Assembly: GCA_965223735.1 (NCBI GenBank)
Contig: OZ245010.1
Location: 124,001 to 188,000, forward strand
DNA: 64,000 bases
Reading direction: 5' to 3'
Origin: CAYFZO01 sp965223735
Lineage (GTDB): Bacteria; Pseudomonadota; Gammaproteobacteria; Poriferisulfidales; Oxydemutatoraceae
Shown: one piece after another, positions 41,240 through 49,847 of the stretch
How positions within the stretch are numbered: position 1 is the stretch's first letter
Layout: every line of letters begins with the position of its first letter
Made by a program: the position numbers and the translations under genes
The notes under the pieces: model-generated
The model's database searches: none
Seen by the model: the letters and a program-made list of their open reading frames with translations, nothing else
What the model was told of the DNA's origin: nothing

Positions 41240-41923
41240 ATGCGCATTAATTTGTATCAATTGGCTGCCGTCGCCGGGTTGCTGGCGTGTGGCTGGGCTG
41301 GCGGCGGCGAAGTTCTGGCGCCGCCGCTCGGGCGCTGCATAGCGGCACTGGCGGATGAGGGACAGTTCGGTATCGAGACCTGCCGGGCGCAGCAAAAGCG
41401 CGAGGTGATCAGGCCCGGCGTGAATCGATGCGCGGCTTCGTCGCACGTTGTGCAGGGGCGGATCCGTTGCGGCAAGAGCGACGCGGCGACCACCGACGCA
41501 AACACCGGCACCAGTTTCAAGCTCTACCATCCGACCTTGAGTGCGCCGGTCTCGATCGGTGGCGTCAATAGTTTTTACGCTGGCAGGCACGCGGGAAAGA
41601 ATAACCGTTTCCAAGTCCGGCTGCGCGGCGATAACAAACTTGCGGTCGCGGAAAAATCCACCGCTTCGAGCGAGGGCAATAACTGTATATTCCAGCCGGA
41701 TGCCAATCAGTGCACCATCAGCACTAATTTTACCGGCAGGCGGCAGAAACAGACTCGGCGCTTTACCGCCTACAAGTTGCAACTCGACGGCTTGCTGGTC
41801 GAAGAGGCCGTACAGACCAGACGGTGCGTGGTCTGTTCACCCTTCGGGTGTGCCGTTTCCTGCCTGAGGTACGGCTTTTCTCCGCCTTCGCCCCCGACGG
41901 CAAAATTGTATCCGTGGAATTGA
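41240..41923 (+). CDS. Secreted cysteine-rich protein of the pilus operon, unknown
   Basis: ATG 41240 follows a near-ideal AAAGGAGGTG site, 12 bases after the previous stop. The 227-residue precursor has a signal peptide (INLYQLAAVAGLLACGWAGG, cleavage near GGEVLA). The mature part is basic, with about ten cysteines, several in the last 35 residues (RRCVVCSPFGCAVSCL). No family recognised. Position at the end of a type IVb-like operon is reminiscent of proteins secreted through the pilus secretin, such as TcpF or CofJ, but this is only analogy. rnpB begins 43 bases later. Confidence 0.6.
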   Translation: MRINLYQLAAVAGLLACGWAGGGEVLAPPLGRCIAALADEGQFGIETCRAQQKREVIRPGVNRCAASSHVVQGRIRCGKSDAATTDANTGTSFKLYHPTLSAPVSIGGVNSFYAGRHAGKNNRFQVRLRGDNKLAVAEKSTASSEGNNCIFQPDANQCTISTNFTGRRQKQTRRFTAYKLQLDGLLVEEAVQTRRCVVCSPFGCAVSCLRYGFSPPSPPTAKLYPWN

Positions 41924-41929
41924 ACCGGC

Positions 41930-41958
41930 TTCCGTTTTGTTCCGTGGAGTGCTATTTT
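41930..41958 (+). promoter_or_regulatory. Candidate rnpB promoter
   Basis: TATTTT (41953-41958) sits at the right distance from the mature RNase P RNA 5' end (41967). A weak -35, TTCCGT, lies 17 bases upstream. Confidence 0.4.
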
Positions 41959-41966
41959 GCACGCGC

Positions 41967-42328
41967 GAGTCGGCTGAACGGTCGCCGCGCGGTCGTGCGA
42001 CGGCCGGGCGGAGGAAAGTCCGGGCTCCATAAGGCAGGGTGCCAGGTAACGCCTGGAGAGCGCGAGCTCATGGAAAGTGCCACAGAAAATACACCGCCCG
42101 GCTTGTCGGGTAAGGGTGAAATGGTGCGGTAAGAGCGCACCGCGCCGGTGGCAACATCGGCGGCAGGGTAAACCCCACCCGGTGCAAGGCTGAATAGGGA
42201 AGCCGTTCCGGTCTCCGGAGCCGTGTCGTCTGCACGGCGGGCTTCCGGGTAAGCCGCACGAGGCGCGTGGCGACATGTGTCCCAGATGGATGACCGTTCT
42301 CGACAGAACCCGGCTTATAGGCCGACTC
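41967..42328 (+). ncRNA. rnpB: RNase P RNA, class A
   Basis: The catalytic RNA that matures tRNA 5' ends. The universal core GAGGAAAGTCCGGGCTCC starts near 42013. ACAGAAA and GGTAAGGGTGAAA-type elements follow, then the 3' core CAGAACCCGGCTTATAGGC. The first bases GAGTCGGC pair with GCCGACTC at the 3' end, which fixes both ends within a few bases. About 362 nt. Its place directly before mraZ is common in gammaproteobacteria. Confidence 0.95.
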
Positions 42329-42400
42329 GTTCTTTTAACTCACTGAATCTCAAAATTTTTCTTTCCCTATCGGGATTTCCCGGGGGATTTCAGCCGTGTG

Positions 42401-42455
42401 GTGTGAAAAAGTGGAAAAAAATAGTTTTTTTATATATGATAGTGGTAATTAGTGG
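42401..42455 (+). promoter_or_regulatory. mraZ box: Candidate MraZ operator repeats
   Basis: Two pairs of GTGG-like repeats with a 10-base period are visible: GTGTG/GTGGA at 42401 and 42411, and AGTGG/AGTGG at 42441 and 42451. MraZ is known to bind such direct repeats upstream of its own gene. They bracket the -35 and the likely start point, consistent with autorepression. Confidence 0.55.
42412..42440 (+). promoter_or_regulatory. Candidate promoter of the dcw cluster (PmraZ)
   Basis: TGGAAA (42412-42417) and TATGAT (42435-42440) are separated by 17 bases, with four and five or so matches to sigma-70 hexamers. The start point would fall on the proposed MraZ boxes. Surrounding DNA is AT-rich. 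Confidence 0.55.
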
Positions 42456-42466
42456 GAGAAGAACGG

Positions 42467-42931
42467 GTGGCTGTTCCGACATTCAAGGGTGTCAATCAGG
42501 TCAGTGTCGATGCCAAGGGGCGTATGGCGATGCCTTCAAAGTACCGGCAGATACTGCACGACCATTGTCAGGGGCAACTCATTATCACCGCCGACCGCGA
42601 TGGTTGTCTGTTGGTGTACCCACTGCCGCAGTGGCCGGCGATTGAAGACCAACTGGTGAAACTGCCGAACACCAGCAAGCCGGCGCGTTTCATGCAGAGG
42701 ATTGTTCTCGGATATGCGACCGACTGTGTAATGGACTCACACGGTCGCTTCCTGTTGCCGCCGATGTTGCGCGAGTTTGCACGCATCAGCAGGCAAGCCG
42801 CCCTGATCGGGCAGGGACGGAAGTTCGAACTCTGGGATTACCAGAGTTGGAGCAGGCAGCGGGATGCCTGGATGAAAAAAGAAAGTGACACAACGGAAGT
42901 GCACGAGGTTTTAGAAGCAGTTCGCCTGTAA
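42467..42931 (+). CDS. mraZ: Transcriptional regulator / division protein MraZ
   Basis: SpoVT/AbrB-like DNA-binding protein that controls the dcw promoter. GTG 42467 is preferred (154 residues, GGAG nine bases ahead); GTG 42452 would overlap the operator-like repeats. Both swapped-hairpin motifs are present: VDAKGRMAMPSKYR and MDSHGRFLLPPMLR. First gene of the division cluster. Confidence 0.94.
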   Translation: MAVPTFKGVNQVSVDAKGRMAMPSKYRQILHDHCQGQLIITADRDGCLLVYPLPQWPAIEDQLVKLPNTSKPARFMQRIVLGYATDCVMDSHGRFLLPPMLREFARISRQAALIGQGRKFELWDYQSWSRQRDAWMKKESDTTEVHEVLEAVRL

Positions 42932-43876
42932 GTGAGTGATGGCCGGTCTCACGCGATGGTGCAGGCAAACGGCAACGGGCACCGGCCGGTGCTGCTCATG
43001 GCGGTTCTCGACGGCCTGCGGATCGTCCCCGACGGCTTTTACATTGACGCCACTTACGGGCGCGGCGGCCACAGCGCGGCGATTCTCGAGCGTCTCGGGC
43101 CGGGCGGGCGCCTGCTCGCGTTTGACAAGGACGCCGAAGCCTGCGTGCACGCGCGCGCGCGGTTTGCGGATAATCCGCGTTTCGACGTTCGTCACGAGTC
43201 CTTCACGCGCATCGCGCAATTGCGGGAGATGGGGATGACGTCGCCGGCCGGTATTTGCTTTGATCTCGGCGTGTCGTCACCGCAACTCGATAACGCGCAG
43301 CGCGGGTTCAGTTTTCTGCACGACGGTCCTCTCGATATGCGCATGGACATCACGACCGGTGTCGGCGCCGCCGAATGGCTGAATACTGCATCCGCGCGTG
43401 AGATTGAACATGTACTCAAAGAGTATGGGGAAGAACGCCAGGCGGCAAAGATCGCCAATGCCATCTCGAGTGGCCCCCCCCTCCGGACCACCTGGGAATT
43501 GGCGAACCTGGTTGCGAGTGTGTCGGATCGCCGGCCTTCCGGCAAGCATCCGGCCACTCGCACCTTTTTGGCAATAAGGCTTTATATCAATCGCGAGCTC
43601 GAGGAACTCCGGGAGGCGCTTGCAACCGCGGTGACCCTGCTGTGCAGCGGCGGGCGCCTCGCGGTGATCAGCTTTCATTCGCTTGAAGACCGCATCGTCA
43701 AGCGTTGCATACACGAACACAGCACCCCCCGGTATTCGCAGTTAACCGGGCAACCGCTGCCCGACGCCGGTGCGGTGCTGCGCAAGATCGGCAGGCCGGC
43801 GCGGGCGAATGCGCGTGAAGCTGTGACCAACCCGCGTTCGCGCAGTGCGCTGTTGCGGGTGGCGGAGAAAATATGA
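42932..43876 (+). CDS. rsmH: 16S rRNA (cytosine(1402)-N(4))-methyltransferase
   Basis: Methylates C1402 of 16S rRNA. GTG 42932 directly follows the mraZ stop (314 residues); ATG 42956 is possible. Motifs: the substrate loop HRPVLL, SAM-binding DATYGRGGHSAAIL, DLGVSSPQLD, RGFSF, and ISFHSLEDRIVKR near the C-terminus. Second gene of the cluster, as usual. Confidence 0.96.
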   Translation: MSDGRSHAMVQANGNGHRPVLLMAVLDGLRIVPDGFYIDATYGRGGHSAAILERLGPGGRLLAFDKDAEACVHARARFADNPRFDVRHESFTRIAQLREMGMTSPAGICFDLGVSSPQLDNAQRGFSFLHDGPLDMRMDITTGVGAAEWLNTASAREIEHVLKEYGEERQAAKIANAISSGPPLRTTWELANLVASVSDRRPSGKHPATRTFLAIRLYINRELEELREALATAVTLLCSGGRLAVISFHSLEDRIVKRCIHEHSTPRYSQLTGQPLPDAGAVLRKIGRPARANAREAVTNPRSRSALLRVAEKI

Positions 43877-43889
43877 AGGAGCGTTGCCG

Positions 43890-44174
43890 GTGCGGCGTAA
43901 GCGAATAGCGTTGGTGTTGCTGGTGGCGGTGGTGATCTCCTCATCTTTCGGCGTCGTGATAACCCGGCATCACGTACGCATGGCATTCATTCATTCCGAG
44001 GAGTTGCTCAGGCAGCAGGACGAACTGCATCTGCGTTGGGAAAGCCTGCAACTTGAGCACGGCGCGTTGCTTACTGAAAGCCGGGTTGAGACCATCGCTA
44101 AAAACCGACTCGGCATGAAAACGCCAGCGCGCGATGAGATCGTAACCCTGATGGTGGAGGGCGGCGAAATATGA
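43890..44174 (+). CDS. ftsL: Cell division protein FtsL
   Basis: Bitopic divisome protein that pairs with FtsB and FtsQ. GTG 43890 with AAGGAG six bases ahead gives 94 residues. A short basic N-terminus, one membrane helix (IALVLLVAVVISSSFGVV), then a leucine-heptad periplasmic helix (HSEELLRQQDELHLRWESLQLE) shortened here for display. The NRLGM motif near the C-terminus is a good FtsL mark. ftsI overlaps by ATGA. Confidence 0.9.
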   Translation: MRRKRIALVLLVAVVISSSFGVVITRHHVRMAFIHSEELLRQQDELHLRWESLQLEHGALLTESRVETIAKNRLGMKTPARDEIVTLMVEGGEI

Positions 44175-45883
44175 TCGCAACGCGCGACGACCGGACCAGT
44201 AGCGGACGGCGGCTTTTTGCGCTGCTGGTTTTCATTGCGGCGGCGTTGGCGCTGTTGGGGCGCGCGGTGCATTTACAGCATTACCAGCGCGGAGAGATGC
44301 AGCGCGAAGCCGACAATCGTCATCTGCGCACGGTCGTGATCCCGGCGCACCGGAACATGATCACCGACAGGAACGGTGAACCGCTTGCGATCAGCACGCC
44401 GGTATATGCCGCGTCGGTCAATCCCGCCGAATTTGATTTTGACGGCGACGCGGTTCGGCGGCTTGCGGATACGCTCGATCTCGACGCCGCCGCGTTACGG
44501 GCGCGGCTCGAGCGAAGGAAAAACAAGCACTTCGTTTACGTCAAGCGCCATATCAATCCGAGCGTCGGGGAGAAAATACGCGCTCTGGAATTGCCGGGGG
44601 TTGATCTGCTGCGTGAATACCGGCGCTTTTATCCGATGAGCGAAGCCGCCGCGCACCTGATCGGGGTTACCAATATAGACGACGTCGGCATCGAGGGGAT
44701 TGAAAAAGAGTTCGAAAACGTCTTCCGCGGCATTCCCGGTAGAAAGCGTGTGCTGCGCGACCTTTACGGGCGCCCGGTCGAGCACGTCGAATTGATCTCG
44801 GCGCCGAAGCCGGGCAGGCGGCTGGCGCTGACGGTGGACCGCAACATTCAATATCACGCCTACCGCGCGTTGAAAACCGCGGTGAAAAAGCACAATGCGC
44901 GTTCGGGGTCGGCGGTGTTGATGGACGTGCAGAGCGGCGAGATCCTGGCAATCGTAAATCAGCCTTCCTTCAACCCGAATACGCGTGAATTCATCCCGGA
45001 ACACCGGCGCAACCGGGCGCTGACCGACGAATTCGAGCCGGGCTCGACGGTTAAGCCGTTCGTCGCGGCGTCTTTGCTCGACGGCGGACATATTTCGCCG
45101 GATGCGACGATTGACACTGCGCCGGGCTATTACAAGATCTCCGGCGGAACGATCGTCGATATCAACAATTACGGTGCGCTGACGTTGCCCGAGGTCATTA
45201 TCAAGTCGAGCAACGTCGGCATCAGCAAGGCGGCGGCGATGATGCCCGCCGGGCAGTTGTGGCGGAACCTGCGAAAGCTGGGATTCGGGCAGATACCGGG
45301 TACCGGTTTTCCCGGTGAAGCCGCCGGCAGGCTGCCGCACTACATCGACTGGCGCGACCTTGACCGAGCGGTCCTGTCGTACGGCTACGGAATGTCGGTT
45401 TCGCTGTTGCAACTGGCGTACGCCTACACCGTGTTTGCCAACGAGGGCTGGCGTCCGCCGCTGAGTTTGGTGAAGGGGGTGCAGGCGTCGCAAAAAACGC
45501 AGGTGTTCTCGCCTGAGACGGCGCGCACGATGAGGCGTATTCTTGAACAGGTTGTCGGCGGTCAGGGTACCGGTCGGCGCGCCAGGGTGGAAGGTTTCAC
45601 CACCGCCGGTAAGACCGGCACCATTCACAAGAACAGAAGCGGCTCGTATATAGAGGAGGAATACCTGTCGCTGTTCGTCGGTTTTGCGCCGGTGCGAAAC
45701 CCGCGCCTGGTGGCGGCGGTGATGATTGACACGCCGGTGGGCGGCGAGTACTTCGGAGGCGCGGTGGCGGCACCGGTGTTTTCCGAGATTATGAAAAACG
45801 GATTGAGGCGTCTCGGCATTCCCGAGGATGAGTTTTCTCCCCGGACGCATGGCTATGCGCAGTACAAGCCGGCAGATGAATGA
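44171..45883 (+). CDS. ftsI: Peptidoglycan D,D-transpeptidase FtsI (PBP3)
   Basis: Septal cross-linking enzyme. 570 residues with an N-terminal membrane anchor (LFALLVFIAAALALLGRAV). The catalytic motifs are S292-T-V-K295, S346-S-N348 and K481-T-G. The dimerisation/pedestal domain includes RNMITDRNGEPLAIS. Overlaps ftsL and murE by four bases each. Confidence 0.96.
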   Translation: MIATRDDRTSSGRRLFALLVFIAAALALLGRAVHLQHYQRGEMQREADNRHLRTVVIPAHRNMITDRNGEPLAISTPVYAASVNPAEFDFDGDAVRRLADTLDLDAAALRARLERRKNKHFVYVKRHINPSVGEKIRALELPGVDLLREYRRFYPMSEAAAHLIGVTNIDDVGIEGIEKEFENVFRGIPGRKRVLRDLYGRPVEHVELISAPKPGRRLALTVDRNIQYHAYRALKTAVKKHNARSGSAVLMDVQSGEILAIVNQPSFNPNTREFIPEHRRNRALTDEFEPGSTVKPFVAASLLDGGHISPDATIDTAPGYYKISGGTIVDINNYGALTLPEVIIKSSNVGISKAAAMMPAGQLWRNLRKLGFGQIPGTGFPGEAAGRLPHYIDWRDLDRAVLSYGYGMSVSLLQLAYAYTVFANEGWRPPLSLVKGVQASQKTQVFSPETARTMRRILEQVVGGQGTGRRARVEGFTTAGKTGTIHKNRSGSYIEEEYLSLFVGFAPVRNPRLVAAVMIDTPVGGEYFGGAVAAPVFSEIMKNGLRRLGIPEDEFSPRTHGYAQYKPADE

Positions 45884-47400
45884 GCGTCCCGTCGGAGCTT
45901 GCCCCCCGGAAATTTCCCCCCAGGGAGCTGAGTATGCTGCTTGATGGATTGACTGCGGCAAAAGTGCAGGGCGGCGTGCCGGTTCACGGTCTCGCCGGTC
46001 ACAGCCGCGAGGTGCGTTCGCGTGATTTGTTCGTCGCCCTTCGGGGACGGTGCTTTGACGGGTTTGAATTTTTACCCGAGGTGGCCGCGCGCGGTGCCGT
46101 GGCGGCAGTCTGCGACGCCACGGCCTCAACCCGGGACGCGGCGGTTGACATCCCGGTGATACCCGTCGCGGAACTCGCGCACAAGATCGGGGTGATCGCC
46201 GATCGTTTTTTTGCCCATCCGTCCGCGGACATGCGAGTGACCGCCGTTACCGGCACCGATGGCAAGACCTCGGTGGCGCATTTGATCGCTGAAGCCCTGC
46301 GGCTCAGGCACGGCGACTGCGGCCTGATCGGCACGCTGGGTTACGGGCGTTTTGACGAACTGCACCCGGGCGCGACGACGACGCCCGACGCGATCCGGAT
46401 GCACCGGGAACTGCACTCGCTGAAAGCACAGGGGATTTTCGACGTTGTGCTCGAAGCGTCTTCTCACGGGCTCGATCAGGGGCGTCTCGTCGGCGTTGAC
46501 GTTGACGTGGCGGTATTCACCAATCTCGCCCGCGACCATCTCGACTATCACGCGTCGCACGCGGAGTATGCGGCGGCCAAGGATAAGCTGTTTGCGCCCG
46601 GCGCGCTTGGGTGTGCGGTGATCAATGTCGGCGATCAGTTTGGGCGCGGACTCGCGCGACGGTGCCGGCGGCACTGTGAAGTTACCACTTACGCACTCGA
46701 TGGGGATGCCGGGTCCGGCGCCGGGGCTGACATCGCCGCCGTCGAGGTCGCGAGCGGTCCCAGCGGCCTCACGGTCAGGTTACGCGCGCGCGGCGAGACC
46801 GCGGTGATTGAAAGCGCCCTGATCGGGCGCTTCAATGCGGCCAACCTGCTCGCGGCGTTTGCAGCGCTGCTCGTGCGGGGGGCCTCACCCGCCGAGGCGG
46901 CGAGGCTGTTGTCGCGTGCCCGCCCGGTGCGCGGGCGAATGCAGCGCATCACCGTCGCCGGCCGTCATGCGGTCGTTGATTACGCGCACACGCCGCACGC
47001 GCTCGAAAGCGTTTTACGCGCGTGCCGTGAGATCACTGCGGGGCGATTGTTGTGCGTGTTCGGTTGCGGCGGCGACCGCGACCGGGGCAAGCGCGCGTTG
47101 ATGGGTGAAGCCGCTTCGCGCTTGGCCGACTTTGTGGTGATCAGCGACGACAATCCCAGAAGCGAAGATCCGGCGGGCATCGTTGCGGATATTGAGGGCG
47201 GTGTCGTCGCGGGTGCCGCGGTTGAAGTGATCCACGATCGTGCGCAGGCAATCCGCCGCGCGTTGTCCCTCGCCGCGCCCGGCGACTGTGTGGTGATTGC
47301 CGGCAAGGGGCACGAGATATTTCAGACGGTCGGCGGCGAGCGTCTGCCGTTTGACGACGCGCAGGTCATTCGCGCTGCGGCGAAGGAGACGAACGCGTGA
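45880..47400 (+). CDS. murE: UDP-MurNAc-tripeptide synthetase (meso-DAP type)
   Basis: Adds the third amino acid of the peptide stem. 506 residues with the ATP loop TGTDGKTS, the Mur-ligase blocks EASSHGLDQGR and VDYAHTPHAL, and SDDNPRSEDP. The DNPR motif marks meso-diaminopimelate-adding enzymes. Starts in an ATGA overlap with ftsI and overlaps murF. Confidence 0.95.
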   Translation: MSVPSELAPRKFPPRELSMLLDGLTAAKVQGGVPVHGLAGHSREVRSRDLFVALRGRCFDGFEFLPEVAARGAVAAVCDATASTRDAAVDIPVIPVAELAHKIGVIADRFFAHPSADMRVTAVTGTDGKTSVAHLIAEALRLRHGDCGLIGTLGYGRFDELHPGATTTPDAIRMHRELHSLKAQGIFDVVLEASSHGLDQGRLVGVDVDVAVFTNLARDHLDYHASHAEYAAAKDKLFAPGALGCAVINVGDQFGRGLARRCRRHCEVTTYALDGDAGSGAGADIAAVEVASGPSGLTVRLRARGETAVIESALIGRFNAANLLAAFAALLVRGASPAEAARLLSRARPVRGRMQRITVAGRHAVVDYAHTPHALESVLRACREITAGRLLCVFGCGGDRDRGKRALMGEAASRLADFVVISDDNPRSEDPAGIVADIEGGVVAGAAVEVIHDRAQAIRRALSLAAPGDCVVIAGKGHEIFQTVGGERLPFDDAQVIRAAAKETNA

Positions 47401-48764
47401 GTTGGCTCGCGCTCAGCGAGATCAGTTTGATGTTGGGCGGTGTGTTGCACGGCGAGGATCGCATGGTGTGCGGCGTCGGTATCGACAGCCGCAGCCTGCG
47501 GGCGCGGGAACTGTTCATCGCCCTGCGCGGAGAGCGCTTTGACGGCCATGATTTCGTTGTCGCGGGCGGCGAGCGCGGCGCTGCGGGTGCGATGGTCGAG
47601 CGCGGCGTGGATGCGTCGTTGCCGCAGATACTGGTCGAGGATACGTTTGCAGGACTGACCGATTTCGCCGCCGCCTGGCGCGGGCGTTGCCGTCCGGCGA
47701 TGGTCGCGTTGACCGGCAGCAACGGCAAAACCACGACCCGGGCGATGCTGGTGTCGGTGCTTGGGCGGCGCCTGAAGGTGCTGGCGACGCACGGCAACCT
47801 GAACAACCACATCGGTGTGCCGCTGACCTTGCTCGCTTTGCGCGAAGAGCATCAGGCGGCGGTGATTGAACTCGGCGCCAGCCATCCCGGTGAAATTCTG
47901 CGTCTCGGTGAACTGGTGCGGCCTGCGGTGGCTCTGGTGCTCAACGCCGGACCCGCGCATCTCGAAGGTTTCGGCAGCGTTGACGGTGTTGCCCGCGCCA
48001 AGGGCGAGTTGTTTGAAACCCTGCCCGAAGACGGCGTCGGTGTTGTCAATGCCGACGACGCTTATGCCGACTACTGGTGCGATTTGCTGAAGCGGCGGCG
48101 CACGGTCACCTTCGGGCTTGATTGCGCCGCCGGGGTTGACGTCGGCGGGCGGCTTTCGGATCGGGGAATGGAGATTGTCATTGAAGGCGAGGCGAGGTGT
48201 TTGCATCCGGCACTGCCCGGCAGGCACAACTTGCGCAACGCGCTGGCCGCCGCTGCCGTTGCCTACAGCCTGGACGTCGGTTTTGACGACATCATCGCTG
48301 GTCTCGAAGCAGTGCGGGCGGTACCGGGGCGCCTGTGCGCGCTCGCGGGCGTCGGCGGGATGCAGTTGCTCGACGACAGTTATAACGCCAACCCAGGATC
48401 GCTCGAAGCGGCGCTTGAGACGCTCGGTGAATATGGCGGCGAGCGCTGGCTCGTGTTGGGCGACATGGCTGAACTCGGCGCCGACGCAATGCGTTGGCAC
48501 ATCAAGGCCGGGCGTTGCGCCGCGCGCTGCGGTGTTGCGCGTCTGTTTACGCTGGGTGCGCTGTCGCGTGCGGCGGCGGACGGGTTTGACGGCACGGCCG
48601 AATGTTTCGATTCGTGCGAGGCGCTGATCGCGCGCCTGGCGGCGGCGTTGCGCGAAACCGACGCGCCGGGCGTGACGATATTGGTCAAGGGGTCGCGTTC
48701 GGCGCGCATGGAACGGGTGGTGCAGACGCTGTCGGCGCCGTACGAGGAGAGCCGCAAATGCTGA
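47397..48764 (+). CDS. murF: UDP-MurNAc-tripeptide--D-Ala-D-Ala ligase
   Basis: Completes the pentapeptide stem. 455 residues from GTG 47397 (overlapping the murE stop). The ATP loop is TGSNGKTTT, followed by HGNLNNHIGVPLTL, a family hallmark, then ELGASHPGEI and LLDDSYNANPGS. Length is standard. Confidence 0.95.
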   Translation: MSWLALSEISLMLGGVLHGEDRMVCGVGIDSRSLRARELFIALRGERFDGHDFVVAGGERGAAGAMVERGVDASLPQILVEDTFAGLTDFAAAWRGRCRPAMVALTGSNGKTTTRAMLVSVLGRRLKVLATHGNLNNHIGVPLTLLALREEHQAAVIELGASHPGEILRLGELVRPAVALVLNAGPAHLEGFGSVDGVARAKGELFETLPEDGVGVVNADDAYADYWCDLLKRRRTVTFGLDCAAGVDVGGRLSDRGMEIVIEGEARCLHPALPGRHNLRNALAAAAVAYSLDVGFDDIIAGLEAVRAVPGRLCALAGVGGMQLLDDSYNANPGSLEAALETLGEYGGERWLVLGDMAELGADAMRWHIKAGRCAARCGVARLFTLGALSRAAADGFDGTAECFDSCEALIARLAAALRETDAPGVTILVKGSRSARMERVVQTLSAPYEESRKC

Positions 48765-49840
48765 TGTACTTCGCTGAATATCTAACGCAGTTTCACAGCG
48801 GGTTCAACGTGTTCCAATACATCACGCTGCGCGGCGTGATGGGTGTGCTGACCGCGCTCCTCGTCAGCTTTATCGCCGGGCCTTTCATTATTTCCAAACT
48901 GACGCATCTGCGGATCGGGCAGAATATCCGCGACGAGGGTCCCGCGTCGCATATCGTCAAGAGTGGCACGCCGACGATGGGCGGTTCCCTGATCCTGGTC
49001 GCAGTCCTGTTGAGCACCGTTTTGTGGGCCGACGTGTTCAACCGTTACGTGATCCTCACCCTGTTTGCATTGCTGCTGTTCGGCGTTATCGGCGGCGTTG
49101 ACGACGTGCTCAAGCTGCGTCGGGGCGACAGCGGGGGGCTCGCGATCCGGCATAAGTTCCTGTTGCAGTCGGTCGTCGGCATGATTGTCGTGTTCGCGAT
49201 CTACCGCACCGCGGAGTTGCCGGCGGAGACGCAATTGGTCGTGCCGTTCGTCAAGGAACTGATGATCGACATGGGGCCGTGGTTCATGGTACTCGCCTAT
49301 TTCACGATCGTCGGGTCGAGCAACGCGGTCAACCTGACCGACGGTCTCGACGGCCTTGCGATCATGCCGACGGTGCTGATCGCGGCGGCGCTCAGTGTCT
49401 TTGCCTATGCCAGCGGACACGCCGCTTTTTCCGAATATCTCACAATTCCCCATTTGCCGATGGCCGGGGAACTCGTGGTCTTTTGCGGGGCGGTCATCGG
49501 GGCGGGACTTGGTTTCCTGTGGTTCAACACGTATCCGGCGCAGGTGTTCATGGGCGACGTCGGCTCGATCGCGCTGGGCGCCGCAATCGGAATCGTCGCC
49601 GTGCTGGTGAGGCAGGAACTGGTGTTTGCGGTGATGGGAGGCATCTTCGTGATCGAGACCCTGTCGGTGATCATTCAGGTGGCGTCTTACCGGATGACCG
49701 GCAATCGAGTGTTCCGTATGGCGCCGATACACCATCATCTTGAACTGCACGGCTGGGCGGAGCCGAAGATCATCGTGCGCTTCTGGATCATCACGGTAAT
49801 CCTGGTGCTGATCGGGCTGGCTACCCTGAAGATCAGGTAG
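48758..49840 (+). CDS. mraY: Phospho-MurNAc-pentapeptide-transferase
   Basis: Makes lipid I in the inner membrane. ATG 48758 (360 residues) overlaps the murF stop; the longer frame is a shadow of murF. About ten membrane helices. Catalytic and substrate motifs: GTPTMGG, GVDDVLKL, NLTDGLDGLA, FMGDVGS and MAPIHHHLELHGWAEPK. Confidence 0.96.
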   Translation: MLMYFAEYLTQFHSGFNVFQYITLRGVMGVLTALLVSFIAGPFIISKLTHLRIGQNIRDEGPASHIVKSGTPTMGGSLILVAVLLSTVLWADVFNRYVILTLFALLLFGVIGGVDDVLKLRRGDSGGLAIRHKFLLQSVVGMIVVFAIYRTAELPAETQLVVPFVKELMIDMGPWFMVLAYFTIVGSSNAVNLTDGLDGLAIMPTVLIAAALSVFAYASGHAAFSEYLTIPHLPMAGELVVFCGAVIGAGLGFLWFNTYPAQVFMGDVGSIALGAAIGIVAVLVRQELVFAVMGGIFVIETLSVIIQVASYRMTGNRVFRMAPIHHHLELHGWAEPKIIVRFWIITVILVLIGLATLKIR

Positions 49841-49847
49841 GGACGCG

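Noticed and set aside
42329..42400. Rho-independent terminator between rnpB and mraZ
   Set aside because: CCC/GGG stretches are present but no stable stem with a following T run could be drawn.
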